Shown: positions 56,433 to 64,000 of the stretch, in pieces
Position numbering within the stretch: position 1 is the stretch's first letter
How the letters are laid out: each line of letters opens with the position of its first letter
NCBI RefSeq assembly: GCF_008932245.1
Contig: NZ_CP034910.1
Span: 1,736,001 to 1,800,000, forward strand
From: Sinorhizobium alkalisoli
Lineage (GTDB): Bacteria; Pseudomonadota; Alphaproteobacteria; Rhizobiales; Rhizobiaceae
Length of the DNA stretch: 64,000 nucleotides
Direction of reading: 5' to 3'
Position numbers and translations under genes: made by a program
The notes under the pieces: generated by a model
Seen by the model: only the letters and a program-made list of their open reading frames with translations
What the model was told of the DNA's origin: nothing
Database searches by the model: none

Positions 56433-57716
56433 ATGAGAGTGCTTGTGGTAGGGGCTACCGGCCTGATCGGCTCGGCCGTCTGCGCGAGGCTTCTCGAGCG
56501 GGGCATGACGGTGGTGCGCGTGGTTCGTCCGGGCACTTCCCGGTCATGGACCGGCGAAGCCGTGGAACTCGATCTTGCGCGCGCCGTCTGGCCCGCAGAC
56601 TGGCTGCCTCATCTGTCGGACATAGCGGCGGTGGTCAACTGTGCAGGCACGCTTCAGGACGGGCCGGGCGAGGATACAACCGGCGTCCACGTCCGCGGTC
56701 CCTCGGCGCTGTTCGAGGCTTGCGAAAAGGCAGGCGTGCGCCGCGTCATTCATTTTTCCGCAATGGGTGTCGAAAAGCAGCAACCGTCGCCGTTCTCGCG
56801 CACCAAGTTCGAGGGCGACCAGGCGTTGATGGCCCGCGACCTGGACTGGATCATTCTGCGCCCCTCCGTCGTCCTCGGCCCGGGCGCCTTTGGCGCCAGT
56901 GCGCTCTTCCGTGGCCTCGCGGCACTTCCTGTGCTGCCGCTCATGCCGGATACCGGTCGCCTGCAGGTCGTGCGCCTCGAAGACGTTGTTCGCACCGTCG
57001 AGATGCTCGTTCACCCGAGTGCCCCCAAGCGGCTGGTCCTCGAAGTTGCGGGACCAGAGACCCTGTCCTTCGAAGAAATCGTGGGCGCTTACCGGCGCTG
57101 GTTCGGCTGGCCCCCAGCCCGCACGCTCTCCATCCCCGCGCCGCTCGCACACCTCCTCTACAAGCTCAGCGACCTTGCCGGAGCGCTCGGCTGGCGTCCG
57201 CCGACGCGGAGTACGGCCCAAAAAGAGATCACCCGCGGCGCCACGGGCGACAACCGCGCCTGGGCGGAGGCCATACAGGTCGAACCGACAGCGCTCTCGG
57301 CAGCGCTGGCGCATACGCCGGTCTCTGTTCAGGAAAGATGGTTTGCCAAGCTGTATCTCCTGAAGCCGGTCGTCTTCGTCGTGTTGTCACTGTTCTGGAT
57401 CAGCACCGGGACCATATCGCTAACGGCCGGATACCAGATCGGCATCGATCTCATGGAACGCACCGGCGCTGGTGTCCTCGCCGGTCCCAGCGTCATTGCC
57501 GGAGCGGTCGCAGACATCGTCATCGGACTTGCCATTGCGGTTCGTCGAACCAGCCGCACGGGTCTCTATGCTGCTATTGGCCTCTCCCTCTTCTATGCCG
57601 TCGCCGGGACGATTCTGCTTCCGGAATTGTGGAACGAGCCGCTCGGCCCGCTCATGAAGATCTGGCCGATCATCGTGCTTCACCTCGCCGCTTTGGCGAT
57701 CATCAAGGAGCGATGA
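56433..57716 (+). CDS. SDR-family oxidoreductase fused to DoxX-like membrane domain
   Basis: 427 residues from the ATG at 56433, after GGAGAGG. The N-terminal ~290 residues are an atypical SDR with the LVVGATGLIGSAV Rossmann motif and a VIHFSAMGVEKQQPSPFSRTK-type substrate loop (shown as HFSAMGVEKQQ), without the usual YxxxK. The C-terminal ~130 residues form four membrane helices resembling DoxX-like proteins. Such fusions are frequent in proteobacteria. It is coupled to the next gene by an ATGA overlap. Confidence 0.85.
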   Translation: MRVLVVGATGLIGSAVCARLLERGMTVVRVVRPGTSRSWTGEAVELDLARAVWPADWLPHLSDIAAVVNCAGTLQDGPGEDTTGVHVRGPSALFEACEKAGVRRVIHFSAMGVEKQQPSPFSRTKFEGDQALMARDLDWIILRPSVVLGPGAFGASALFRGLAALPVLPLMPDTGRLQVVRLEDVVRTVEMLVHPSAPKRLVLEVAGPETLSFEEIVGAYRRWFGWPPARTLSIPAPLAHLLYKLSDLAGALGWRPPTRSTAQKEITRGATGDNRAWAEAIQVEPTALSAALAHTPVSVQERWFAKLYLLKPVVFVVLSLFWISTGTISLTAGYQIGIDLMERTGAGVLAGPSVIAGAVADIVIGLAIAVRRTSRTGLYAAIGLSLFYAVAGTILLPELWNEPLGPLMKIWPIIVLHLAALAIIKER

Positions 57717-58189
57717 TGCTCTATTTCGTCCTCAAGTACCTCCACATCATCGGCGCCTCCGTGCTGTTGGGCACGGGAGCCGGAATCGCATTCTTCATGC
57801 TTGTGGCGCATCGCACCGGGCGCGCCGACACCGTCGCTGCCGTTGCGCGCATCGTCGTCCTGGCGGACTTCCTGTTCACCGCCACCGCCGTCTTCCTGCA
57901 GCCGATCACGGGAGTAGCTCTTGCCTGGCATGTGGGTTATTCGCTGGCGGAGGGGTGGATTGTGTTGTCGATCCTCCTGTACCTGCTAACGGGTGCATTC
58001 TGGCTGCCGGTGGTGTGGATGCAGATGGAGATGCGCAGACTCGCGGAGGCCGCCGACAAGGACGGGAAGCCCTTGCCCAAACGCTATCACAGGCTCTTTC
58101 ATCTGTGGTTCGCCTTCGGCTTTCCCGCCTTTGCCGCAGTGCTCGGGATCTTCTGGCTAATGATCGCTCGGCCCGCAATAGAGTGGTAG
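57713..58189 (+). CDS. DUF2269 membrane protein
   Basis: 158 residues with four membrane segments beginning MLYFVLKYLHIIGASVLLG and containing a conserved His (YLHIIG) and LWFAFGFPAFAAVLGIFWLM at the end. It matches the DUF2269 family of integral membrane proteins of unknown function. Its start overlaps the stop of the SDR-DoxX gene (ATGA), so the pair probably functions together at the membrane. Confidence 0.85.
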   Translation: MMLYFVLKYLHIIGASVLLGTGAGIAFFMLVAHRTGRADTVAAVARIVVLADFLFTATAVFLQPITGVALAWHVGYSLAEGWIVLSILLYLLTGAFWLPVVWMQMEMRRLAEAADKDGKPLPKRYHRLFHLWFAFGFPAFAAVLGIFWLMIARPAIEW

Positions 58190-58344
58190 CCGCACGGTTC
58201 CCGCCTGGCCGGTGCGGAAACATTTCGTTGAGTTCGTCGTTCGTATCTGGGGTTCGGCGACCTGTCGCCGCTCCGCAACATGCCCCTGCAATCATCGCAG
58301 ACTGGCAGGGTCTTCCCTCAATACTCGATCCGGGAGGTGAGCGA

Positions 58345-59457
58345 ATGGATTTTCTATCCAGGATGGAACGCGAAATCGAGCTACTGCCGGACTGGGTCGT
58401 GAGCGTGGGAGTGCTTGCCGTTTTCATTTCCGCGGGACTTCTCATCCATCGACTCGCTTTCGGCCTATTGCGACGGCTCGTCGGCCCGAAGGATCTATTC
58501 TGGCGCTCGTTCGTCGCGCGCGCGGAACGGCCGGCGAGAATGGTGGCGCTCGTGTTCGGCCTCTATGCCGGCGCGTCGGTGGCACCGCTCACGTCGAGCC
58601 AGGCCGGCGCTCTACGCCACGTGCTTCTGGTTTGTTGCATCATCCTGGTGGCGTGGATCGTCCACACTGCCATACATATCTGGTCCGTCGTCTATCTCAG
58701 ACGGTTCCAGCTCGATGCCGAGGACAACCTCCTCGCACGCAAGCATGTCACCCAGTTCCGGATCATGCGCCGCATCGCCAATTCTCTGCTCATCGTTCTG
58801 GCGGCAGCGGCTGTGCTGATGACCTTCGAGAACGTCAGACAATATGGCGTGAGCCTTCTTGCGTCCGCCGGCGCCGCCGGTATCGTCGTGGGTCTCGCCT
58901 TGCAGCCGGTCCTGAAGAACCTCCTGGCCGGCGTACAGCTTGCGATCACACAGCCCATCCGCATCGACGACGCCATCCTCGTCGAGGGAGAATTCGGACG
59001 GGTCGAAGAGATCACCTCCACCTACGTCGTCGTGAAACTCTGGGACTGGCGCCGTCTCGTTCTTCCATTGAACTATTTCATGGAGCATCCCTTCCAGAAC
59101 TGGACGCGCGAGAGCGCTCCGCTGATCGGTTCGATGATGGTCTACCTCGACTACACGATGCCCGTTGGCGTCATTCGCAGGAAGGTGGAGGAGATTGCGT
59201 CGCGGTCGGTCAATTTTGACGGCAAGGTTCTGAATGTGGCGGTAACCGATTTGCGCGAAAATGTGATGCAGATCCGCGTCCTCGCCTCGGCTGCCGACTC
59301 TGGCCGCGCCTTCGATCTGCGTTGCGAGCTGCGCGAGCAGATCATCGATTTCGTGCAGCAGAAATTTCCGAACGCGTTGCCGCGTTTGCGTCTGGAGGAG
59401 ACACCATCGGCGACTTCGCCTGGTAGATCAGGCGATTGGCAAGAGCGGAGCGGATGA
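58345..59457 (+). CDS. Mechanosensitive ion channel (MscS family)
   Basis: 370 residues from the ATG at 58345, following GGGAGGTGA. Four N-terminal hydrophobic segments lead to the MscS pore helix region (GVSLLASAGAAGIVVGLALQ) and the cytoplasmic beta domain (DDAILVEGEFGRVEEITSTYVVV, RLVLPLNYFMEHPFQNWTR). It releases solutes on hypo-osmotic shock. A longer frame upstream is not supported. Confidence 0.92.
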   Translation: MDFLSRMEREIELLPDWVVSVGVLAVFISAGLLIHRLAFGLLRRLVGPKDLFWRSFVARAERPARMVALVFGLYAGASVAPLTSSQAGALRHVLLVCCIILVAWIVHTAIHIWSVVYLRRFQLDAEDNLLARKHVTQFRIMRRIANSLLIVLAAAAVLMTFENVRQYGVSLLASAGAAGIVVGLALQPVLKNLLAGVQLAITQPIRIDDAILVEGEFGRVEEITSTYVVVKLWDWRRLVLPLNYFMEHPFQNWTRESAPLIGSMMVYLDYTMPVGVIRRKVEEIASRSVNFDGKVLNVAVTDLRENVMQIRVLASAADSGRAFDLRCELREQIIDFVQQKFPNALPRLRLEETPSATSPGRSGDWQERSG

Positions 59458-59524
59458 TTGTCTCGCGAACTGCCGCAAGGGCGCAAGCGTGACAACCTTG
59501 GCACATCGCAATGCCGTCTGGGGA

Positions 59525-59539
59525 GGGCGGCAACCGCCC
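59525..59539 (+). terminator. Hairpin downstream of MscS gene
   Basis: GGGCGG-CAA-CCGCCC, a perfect 6-bp stem with a short loop, 68 bp after the MscS stop and followed by ACCTTTAAT. Plausible as a terminator of the leftward neighbours, though the T content after it is modest. Confidence 0.45.
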
Positions 59540-59540
59540 C

Positions 59541-59631
59541 ACCTTTAATCCACCTCGGTTAAAGGAGACATGCAGCATTTCGAAGTGCTACAGCGACCTT
59601 TGCGCGTCTAATAAGACGCGCGGCGCTGTAG
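59541..59631 (+). repeat. RIME-like mosaic element, complete
   Basis: Two palindromes in tandem: CCTTTAA...TTAAAGG, then, after ATGCAGCA, TACAGCGACC...GCGCGTC-TAATAA-GACGCGC...GCGCTGTA. This is the double-hairpin organisation of the rhizobial intergenic mosaic elements. It fills most of the gap between MscS and hmrR. Confidence 0.85.
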
Positions 59632-59692
59632 AGACATGGAATCCGGCTGCCACAGGGCCTATATCTTGGCTCGGGAATCGAAAGGTAATCGC

Positions 59693-60169
59693 ATGAATAT
59701 CGGCGATGTCGCACGCGCTTCGGGCGTCTCGGCGAAAATGATCCGCTACTACGAAACGATCGGCCTCATTCCGCCTGCGAGCCGCAGCCAATCCGGCTAC
59801 CGCACCTACGGCGACAATGACGTCCACACGCTGCGCTTCATTCGCCGGGCACGCGATCTCGGCTTCACCGTCGAGCAGATGGGCGATCTCCTGGCACTGT
59901 GGCGGGATCGGTCACGCGCCAGCGCCGAGGTCAAGAAAATCGCGCTTGATCAGGTGAAGATCCTGGAGCGCAAGGCAGACGAACTGAAGGCAATGAGCCG
60001 CACGCTCAAGCATCTGGCCGCGCATTGCCACGGCGACGCCCGGCCGGATTGCCCGATCCTCGACGATCTTTCAGGGGGCGTCAGCGAGCCGGAAACGTCA
60101 GGCGAGCCGGCCCGGTTCGGACGCACCGACATCAATCCCCTGCAGGGTGCACAGCGATCGCGAGCATAG
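59693..60169 (+). CDS. hmrR: Copper-responsive MerR regulator HmrR/CueR
   Basis: 158 residues from the ATG at 59693. Winged helix with MNIGDVARASGVSAKMIRYYE and GYRTYGDNDVHTLRFI, then a dimerisation helix and a metal loop in which Cys112 and Cys120 (HCHGDARPDCPIL) sit at the same positions as the Cu(I)-binding cysteines of E. coli CueR. Cu(I) activates transcription from 19-bp-spacer promoters such as the one before copZ at 11306. The gene following encodes a DUF411 metal-binding protein. Confidence 0.94.
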   Translation: MNIGDVARASGVSAKMIRYYETIGLIPPASRSQSGYRTYGDNDVHTLRFIRRARDLGFTVEQMGDLLALWRDRSRASAEVKKIALDQVKILERKADELKAMSRTLKHLAAHCHGDARPDCPILDDLSGGVSEPETSGEPARFGRTDINPLQGAQRSRA

Positions 60170-60196
60170 CGGCATCGAAGCGGAAAGGAGCAACCT

Positions 60197-60676
60197 ATGA
60201 CCATGCCTCGCCGGAAATTCCTCGCTGGCGCACTGGCAGGCTCGTTCGTCTTTGTTCCCGCTCTGCGCACCGCTGCGGCGGGCGATGCGCGCATGGACGT
60301 CTACAAGGATCCGCTATGCGGCTGTTGTGAGAGTTGGGCCGCAGCAATGAGACAAGCGGGGTTCTCAGTCAGCATTCACGACGAAAGCAACATGACCGCG
60401 ATCAAGCGTCGCTTCGCCATCCCGGCGGAGTTGGAGGCCTGCCACACCGCCGTTCTCGACGGCTATGTCGTCGAGGGGCATGTGCCCGTGGAGGCGGTGA
60501 GAAAGATTCTAGCCGAGCGCCCGGACATCGCGGGCATCGCCGTGCCCGGCATGCCTGCAGGCTCGACCGGCATGGGTGACGACCCCGAAGCCAGCTATGA
60601 AGTCTATGTGATTCCACGACAGGCTGGGGGGATGCCGACAATTTTCCACAGCGTGCGCCCGCGAACCGAGCCCTGA
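60197..60676 (+). CDS. Tat-exported DUF411 metal-binding protein
   Basis: 159 residues. A twin-arginine signal (MPRRKFLAGALAGSFVFV) is followed by the DUF411 domain with MDVYKDPLCGCCESWAAAM (CxxCC-type metal motif), CHTAVLDGYVVEGHVP and GIAVPGMPAGSTGM. The family is found near copper genes and is thought to bind Cu or other soft metals outside the membrane. It begins 27 bp after hmrR and is likely co-transcribed. Confidence 0.88.
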   Translation: MTMPRRKFLAGALAGSFVFVPALRTAAAGDARMDVYKDPLCGCCESWAAAMRQAGFSVSIHDESNMTAIKRRFAIPAELEACHTAVLDGYVVEGHVPVEAVRKILAERPDIAGIAVPGMPAGSTGMGDDPEASYEVYVIPRQAGGMPTIFHSVRPRTEP

Positions 60677-60715
60677 AGCTTGCATTCACCGGAGTGCATG
60701 CGATGCGCTGTGCTT

Positions 60716-60820
60716 TACAGCGCCGCGCGTCTTTTCCGACGCGCAAAGGTCGCTGCAACTATTTGAATCTGCGCATCGAGCTTTCGGACAATCGGGGACG
60801 ATTTTCGGGCCGATGCGCTG
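60716..60820. repeat. RIME-like element, reversed orientation, left of fkbM
   Basis: TACAGCGCCGCGCGTC...GACGCGC...CGCTGCA, then a second palindrome GCGCATCG (60771) ... CGATGCGC (60811). It ends 11 bp from the fkbM stop. The core lies away from the gene, a mirror image of the element at 61592. Confidence 0.8.
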
Positions 60821-60831
60821 GCGGAAATGAA

Positions 60832-61581
60832 TTATTTCGCGACGAAGAGCAGGTCGAAGCCTCTAATTTCGCGCCGAGCGACAGATTTGCGGAGCGCCAC
60901 CCACATCGCGGAGGGATTTTCAAGCCGAAAGCCGCGGAAGCTCCGGACGAGGCGGATCGTCGCCGCGACGGTGCGAAGCACCCGTAGCGCGGCGGGGCCG
61001 GACAGCGTGGCCGCAAGGATCTGCGGGTGCACCGCAAGGAGCACGCCCGTGGTCCTCCTCCGATCGATCGCGCGAAACTGGTTGAGCGCCTTATACTCGT
61101 AGCCTTCAATGTCGATTTTGATGCAAAGCCGTTCGCTCTTCGCCATCGCCTGGAGTTCCGGGATGGTGACGGTCCTGGCGGTAATCGCCATGCCCGTTTC
61201 GTCGGCAATGAGCGCCGAGGTTTCCGAGCTACCGAAGCCGCCGCCGACGGAGTGGAGCACTAGGCTCTCATCCTCGGAGAGCGCGGCAGCGATGAGTTCC
61301 ACCCGGCCGACGTTTCCCGCCCGCATCTGCGTCAGCACATCGAAGCAGACCGGGTCGGGCTCGACGGCAATGACGTCGTGCGCGATCTGCGCAGCCCAAT
61401 AGGGGGTCACGCCGATCCAGCCGCCAATGTCGATGAACGTCGTCCTGTCGTCCACGAGGCGTTCGATATTACGGAACGTGCCGGGCTCCCACTCCCCGGC
61501 CTGGAGCCGGGCGAAGAAGCGCTTCTTTTCCGGTTTCTCGGGAAAGTATACGGTTTTTTGGAAATAAGTTATCGCGCGCAT
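60832..61581 (-). CDS. FkbM-family methyltransferase
   Basis: 249 residues with the FkbM SAM-dependent methyltransferase fold: TFIDIGGWIGVTPYWAAQ (motif I), AVEPDPVCFDVL, and CIKIDIEGYEYKAL. Substrate unknown, commonly sugars or lipids in polysaccharide biosynthesis, but no such genes adjoin it. The ATG at 61581 has a weak AGAAG site. RIME-like elements lie about 11 bp from both ends. Confidence 0.88.
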   Translation of the reverse strand: MRAITYFQKTVYFPEKPEKKRFFARLQAGEWEPGTFRNIERLVDDRTTFIDIGGWIGVTPYWAAQIAHDVIAVEPDPVCFDVLTQMRAGNVGRVELIAAALSEDESLVLHSVGGGFGSSETSALIADETGMAITARTVTIPELQAMAKSERLCIKIDIEGYEYKALNQFRAIDRRRTTGVLLAVHPQILAATLSGPAALRVLRTVAATIRLVRSFRGFRLENPSAMWVALRKSVARREIRGFDLLFVAK

Positions 61582-61591
61582 GGCGCTTCTC

Positions 61592-61690
61592 TAGCGCATC
61601 GACCCGAAAATCGAAATCGTTTTTCCGAAAGCGCGATACGTAGGTGCAAAGAGATACAGCGTGTCTGAAGAGACGCGCGGCACCGTGCGC
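61592..61690. repeat. RIME-like element, right of fkbM (degenerate)
   Basis: AGCGCATCGACCCGAAAATCG...CGAAAGCGCGATACG, followed by ATACAGCGTG...AGACGCGCGGCACCGT: the same two-palindrome design as at 60716 but mirrored and degenerate in both arms. Confidence 0.65.
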
Positions 61691-61771
61691 ATGACTTGGG
61701 GAATCGGAACCGGCTCACGACAAGATCACCAAGCCAAAGCGACCGCGGCATCTGGCAGAAAACGAAAAACC

Positions 61772-62236
61772 TCAGGCTTCGACGCGTTGGGCGCGGCTGC
61801 GGGCCTCTGTCAGTTCCGACGTCGTCTGGCTGAGGCGATCGGCAAGAACGCGCATGATTTCCACAGCCATCTCAGGAAAATCGGCCAATAGCTTCAGGAA
61901 ATCGTCCTTGCGGATGCGCAGGGCTTCGAGCGGCGTCGTCGTCGTGATCGTAGCGGTGCGCGGCGTATTACAGAGAATGGCGATCTCGCCTATGATCGAA
62001 TTCTCCTCCACCTCGGCGACCTTCACCGCGCCGCTGGGCGTCGAGACCAGCACGTCGGCCTTGCCTGACAGGATGACATAGGCAGCATCGCCGATGTCCC
62101 CCTGATGAAACAGGTTCTCTCCCGCGCCATAGAGCACTCGGTCTGAGGTGAAGGCCAGGAGCTTGAGCTTTGCAGGTGGCAGACCGGCAAACAGCGTAAT
62201 CCGTCGCAGCATTTCCACTTCATCTTTTAGGAGCAT
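61772..62236 (-). CDS. Cyclic nucleotide-binding domain protein
   Basis: 154 residues from the ATG at 62236. A single cNMP-binding domain (LFHQGDIGDAAYVILSGKAD, GEIAILCNTPRTATITTTTP) with the Arg that contacts the cyclic phosphate, and a helical C-terminus without a DNA-binding domain. It is adjacent to the ABC protein gene on the same strand (93 bp downstream of it), so it may form a regulatory subunit. Confidence 0.85.
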   Translation of the reverse strand: MLLKDEVEMLRRITLFAGLPPAKLKLLAFTSDRVLYGAGENLFHQGDIGDAAYVILSGKADVLVSTPSGAVKVAEVEENSIIGEIAILCNTPRTATITTTTPLEALRIRKDDFLKLLADFPEMAVEIMRVLADRLSQTTSELTEARSRAQRVEA

Positions 62237-62329
62237 GTCAGTCCGCTTCTCTCCGCATCTCTCACGGGCGCATACACCTCCCGTCCCCACGTTCGGGAAA
62301 TATGCCTGCCTCCTCACACAAATACTACA

Positions 62330-64000
62330 TCAAGATGCCAATTCCTTGTAGTCGCTGTCCTTTGCGGGCGTTTGCGCGCTCTCATCCCTCAACAGGCGCC
62401 CATTCTCGAAATGCGCAACGCGATCGAAGAGTTCCGAAAGGGCCGGATTGGAAATGACCCAGACGATGGCTGGATTGCGATTCTCATCGCGGAGGAACGC
62501 AAAGACATTCCGCGTAATTCGGTCCTGCGTCCGCTGATCGAGGGCAAGCAGGGGCTGATTGAACACATAGAAGTCCGAGACGCGCATGAGCGTGCGCGCC
62601 AGATTGAGTTTCTGTCGCTGACCAGCCGTCAGGCGCTTGCCGCCCGCCCCGACGTCGAAATCGAGGCCGAAGGCCAGCACCTTGCCGTCAAGCCCAAGCG
62701 ATTCGAAAAGATCGCGCACGATCGCGCGAATTCTGTCCGAACCGTCCGTGTGCTTGTGGCCAATGCGGCCGAAGAGCACGTTGTCGATGATGCTCGCAGA
62801 AGCCATGTAGCGGCTCGGCTCGTAATGCTCGATGATACCCACGAGATCGGCGGGCAGGCCGTCGCTGAACTCGCGCCGGGCCTCGACGATCTTCTTCATC
62901 AAGTCATCGCTCAAGAGACCGAAGCGGTGCCGCGTCTCGATGTAGCCGAAGCATAGGCGGATGATGCGAATAGCGTCATCTTCCGAGACCTCTTCGAGCG
63001 GCCGCCCTCTCAGCCTCTGCAGGAGCCCTTCATAGACGGGAATCTCATCACTCGTCATGAAGGTGAGCTGCTGGAAGAACGGATGATCCGGAGGCAGGTC
63101 GCGGAACAATTCGACGACGTTTTCCGCGATCTCCAGCCCCATTTCATAAAAGGTCTCGTGCAGACCCGCGCGCTTCAGCACCGTCTTGAAGAACGGATGG
63201 TTTTCAAGCGCCTGCTCCCACCTTGCCCGGTCCGTTACGGTTCCGAAAAGCAGGTTCTCGCCGACGGTCGCCTCGATGTTGTAGGTGCCAGGCTCGAAGA
63301 ACACGACCAGATCGCTTAGCTTCTCGTCCTCCAGGCGCCGGCGCAGGGCGCCTCGCATATCGACGATCTCGCCTGCGAAGTCCGCATGTTCTACCGGATC
63401 CATGGTTGAGCGGACGGCCAGCGCCAAGACGTCATTGGTCAGCAGTACAACATCGAGAACCGCCCTCACCTTGGCAAAGAGATCCTCCGTGCCGGTCACA
63501 CCGGCGGCGGCGTAGTCGATCCAATCGCTGTTGATATCGAGCGACGGATTGCCGGCAAGCTTCGCTTCCAGCAACTCCCATCTGCGGTGGGCGGCCCTGT
63601 CACCCTCATAGACGACCTCGGTCAACGGCGCGTGCTTCAGCCCGTAGAGAAGATTGTCGCCTAGGCTGCCCTGGAAGGCGTAGACCTCGGAAGAGGCATA
63701 GGAGATCCGCCGCCCGACGATGGCTTCCGGCACTTCGCGGATATCGTTGTCACCGACGACGATCCTCCCGCTTGCGGGCCACGTCAACCGGCCGAGAGCC
63801 TCGGCCAGCGCCTCGCCGCCACTGCCGGTGCCGCCGGTGATCGCAACCGTCTCGCCCGGACGGATCTGGAGCGACACGTGCTCGACGAGCTTCGCCCCGC
63901 CGTCATCGGCGAGCGACAGATTGACCGCCGCAAGCGCGCCGCTCAGTTGAGGAGCCGGCTCGACCGAGACCTCCTGGACCTTCGGATCGATCAGCGGTTC
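62330..64000 (-). CDS. Degenerate ABC-transporter-like ATPase, 5' end outside window
   Basis: 556 residues visible; the N-terminus lies beyond base 64000. The Walker A site reads GGTGSGGEALAEAL (window residues 56-69), where Lys and Ser/Thr of the GxxGxGKS/T motif are replaced by Gly62 and Glu63. Between Walker A and signature lie about 340 residues with three copies of a Q-loop-like motif (QGSLGDNLLYG, EATVGENLLFG, SASIIDNVLFG). The signature is LTAGQRQKLNLARTLM and Walker B reads FYVFNQPLLALD, lacking both Asp and Glu. It is therefore probably unable to hydrolyse ATP normally, although an intact ATPase domain or a membrane domain could lie upstream. Regulatory pairing with the next gene is inferred. 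Confidence 0.8.
   Translation of the reverse strand, partial: EPLIDPKVQEVSVEPAPQLSGALAAVNLSLADDGGAKLVEHVSLQIRPGETVAITGGTGSGGEALAEALGRLTWPASGRIVVGDNDIREVPEAIVGRRISYASSEVYAFQGSLGDNLLYGLKHAPLTEVVYEGDRAAHRRWELLEAKLAGNPSLDINSDWIDYAAAGVTGTEDLFAKVRAVLDVVLLTNDVLALAVRSTMDPVEHADFAGEIVDMRGALRRRLEDEKLSDLVVFFEPGTYNIEATVGENLLFGTVTDRARWEQALENHPFFKTVLKRAGLHETFYEMGLEIAENVVELFRDLPPDHPFFQQLTFMTSDEIPVYEGLLQRLRGRPLEEVSEDDAIRIIRLCFGYIETRHRFGLLSDDLMKKIVEARREFSDGLPADLVGIIEHYEPSRYMASASIIDNVLFGRIGHKHTDGSDRIRAIVRDLFESLGLDGKVLAFGLDFDVGAGGKRLTAGQRQKLNLARTLMRVSDFYVFNQPLLALDQRTQDRITRNVFAFLRDENRNPAIVWVISNPALSELFDRVAHFENGRLLRDESAQTPAKDSDYKELAS

Overview
The window reads as an alphaproteobacterium of the Sinorhizobium/Ensifer type. 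The signs are high G+C, several RIME-like intergenic mosaic repeats (paired palindromes with a TACAGCG...CGCTGTA core), FixK/FNR boxes next to a FixK-like regulator, a HmrR-type copper regulator, a CbpA/CbpM pair, and proteins whose domain layouts are common in rhizobia. No rRNA, tRNA, insertion sequence, prophage or CRISPR array was seen. The organism assignment is an inference from these features.

Layout. 1-1.4 kb: 3' part of a groEL. 1.4-4.0 kb: guaD-puuD (guanine deaminase and membrane urate oxidase), divergent from a LysR gene. 5.2-7.6 kb: two LysE-type exporters and a divergent LysG/ArgP regulator with a perfect T-N11-A operator. 7.6-15.9 kb: Spy-like periplasmic protein, soluble GH144-like glucanase, D-2-hydroxyacid dehydrogenase, and a copper block (copZ, small Cys-rich protein, multicopper oxidase, P1B copper ATPase). 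16.5-38.3 kb: a low-oxygen, ion and energy region holding a Ca2+/H+ antiporter, CYTH-CHAD protein, FixK-like regulator, TPR regulator, AI-2E-type permease, HlyD/SulP/PPK2 run, a second CYTH protein, a PhaC-like DUF3141 protein with pta-ackA-fabI, a K+ channel and a DUF3300/DUF2950 pair. 38.3-46.3 kb: purine catabolism (uraH-xdhABC, divergent puuE-uraD fusion, NCS2 permease). 46.7-64 kb: cbpAM, a ClpP-like/membrane pair, otsBA, a nucleotidyltransferase/phosphoesterase pair, a TrxB-like flavoprotein, SDR/DUF2269/MscS genes, hmrR plus a DUF411 protein, an fkbM gene bracketed by mirrored RIME repeats, and at the edge a degenerate ABC ATPase beside a cyclic-nucleotide-binding protein.

How it works together. 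Four perfect TTGAT-N4-ATCAA boxes (8351, 11603, 16185, 35875) lie in front of the Spy-like gene, the copper efflux operon, a possible small ORF plus the Ca2+/H+ antiporter, and the DUF3300/DUF2950 pair. At three of them a -10-like hexamer sits where a class II FNR/FixK promoter would place it. The FixK-like regulator encoded at 19.3-19.9 kb has the matching E-x-x-S-R recognition helix and no [4Fe-4S] cysteines. My reading is a locally encoded microaerobic regulon joining copper/envelope protection, cation transport, polyphosphate (PPK2, CHAD, CYTH) and acetyl-phosphate/PHA-like carbon metabolism. Copper control also has a metal-sensing layer: copZ has a 19-bp-spacer MerR-type promoter matching the HmrR encoded at 59.7 kb. 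The purine genes form a near-complete guanine/xanthine to (S)-allantoin to allantoate route, split into two blocks about 34 kb apart.
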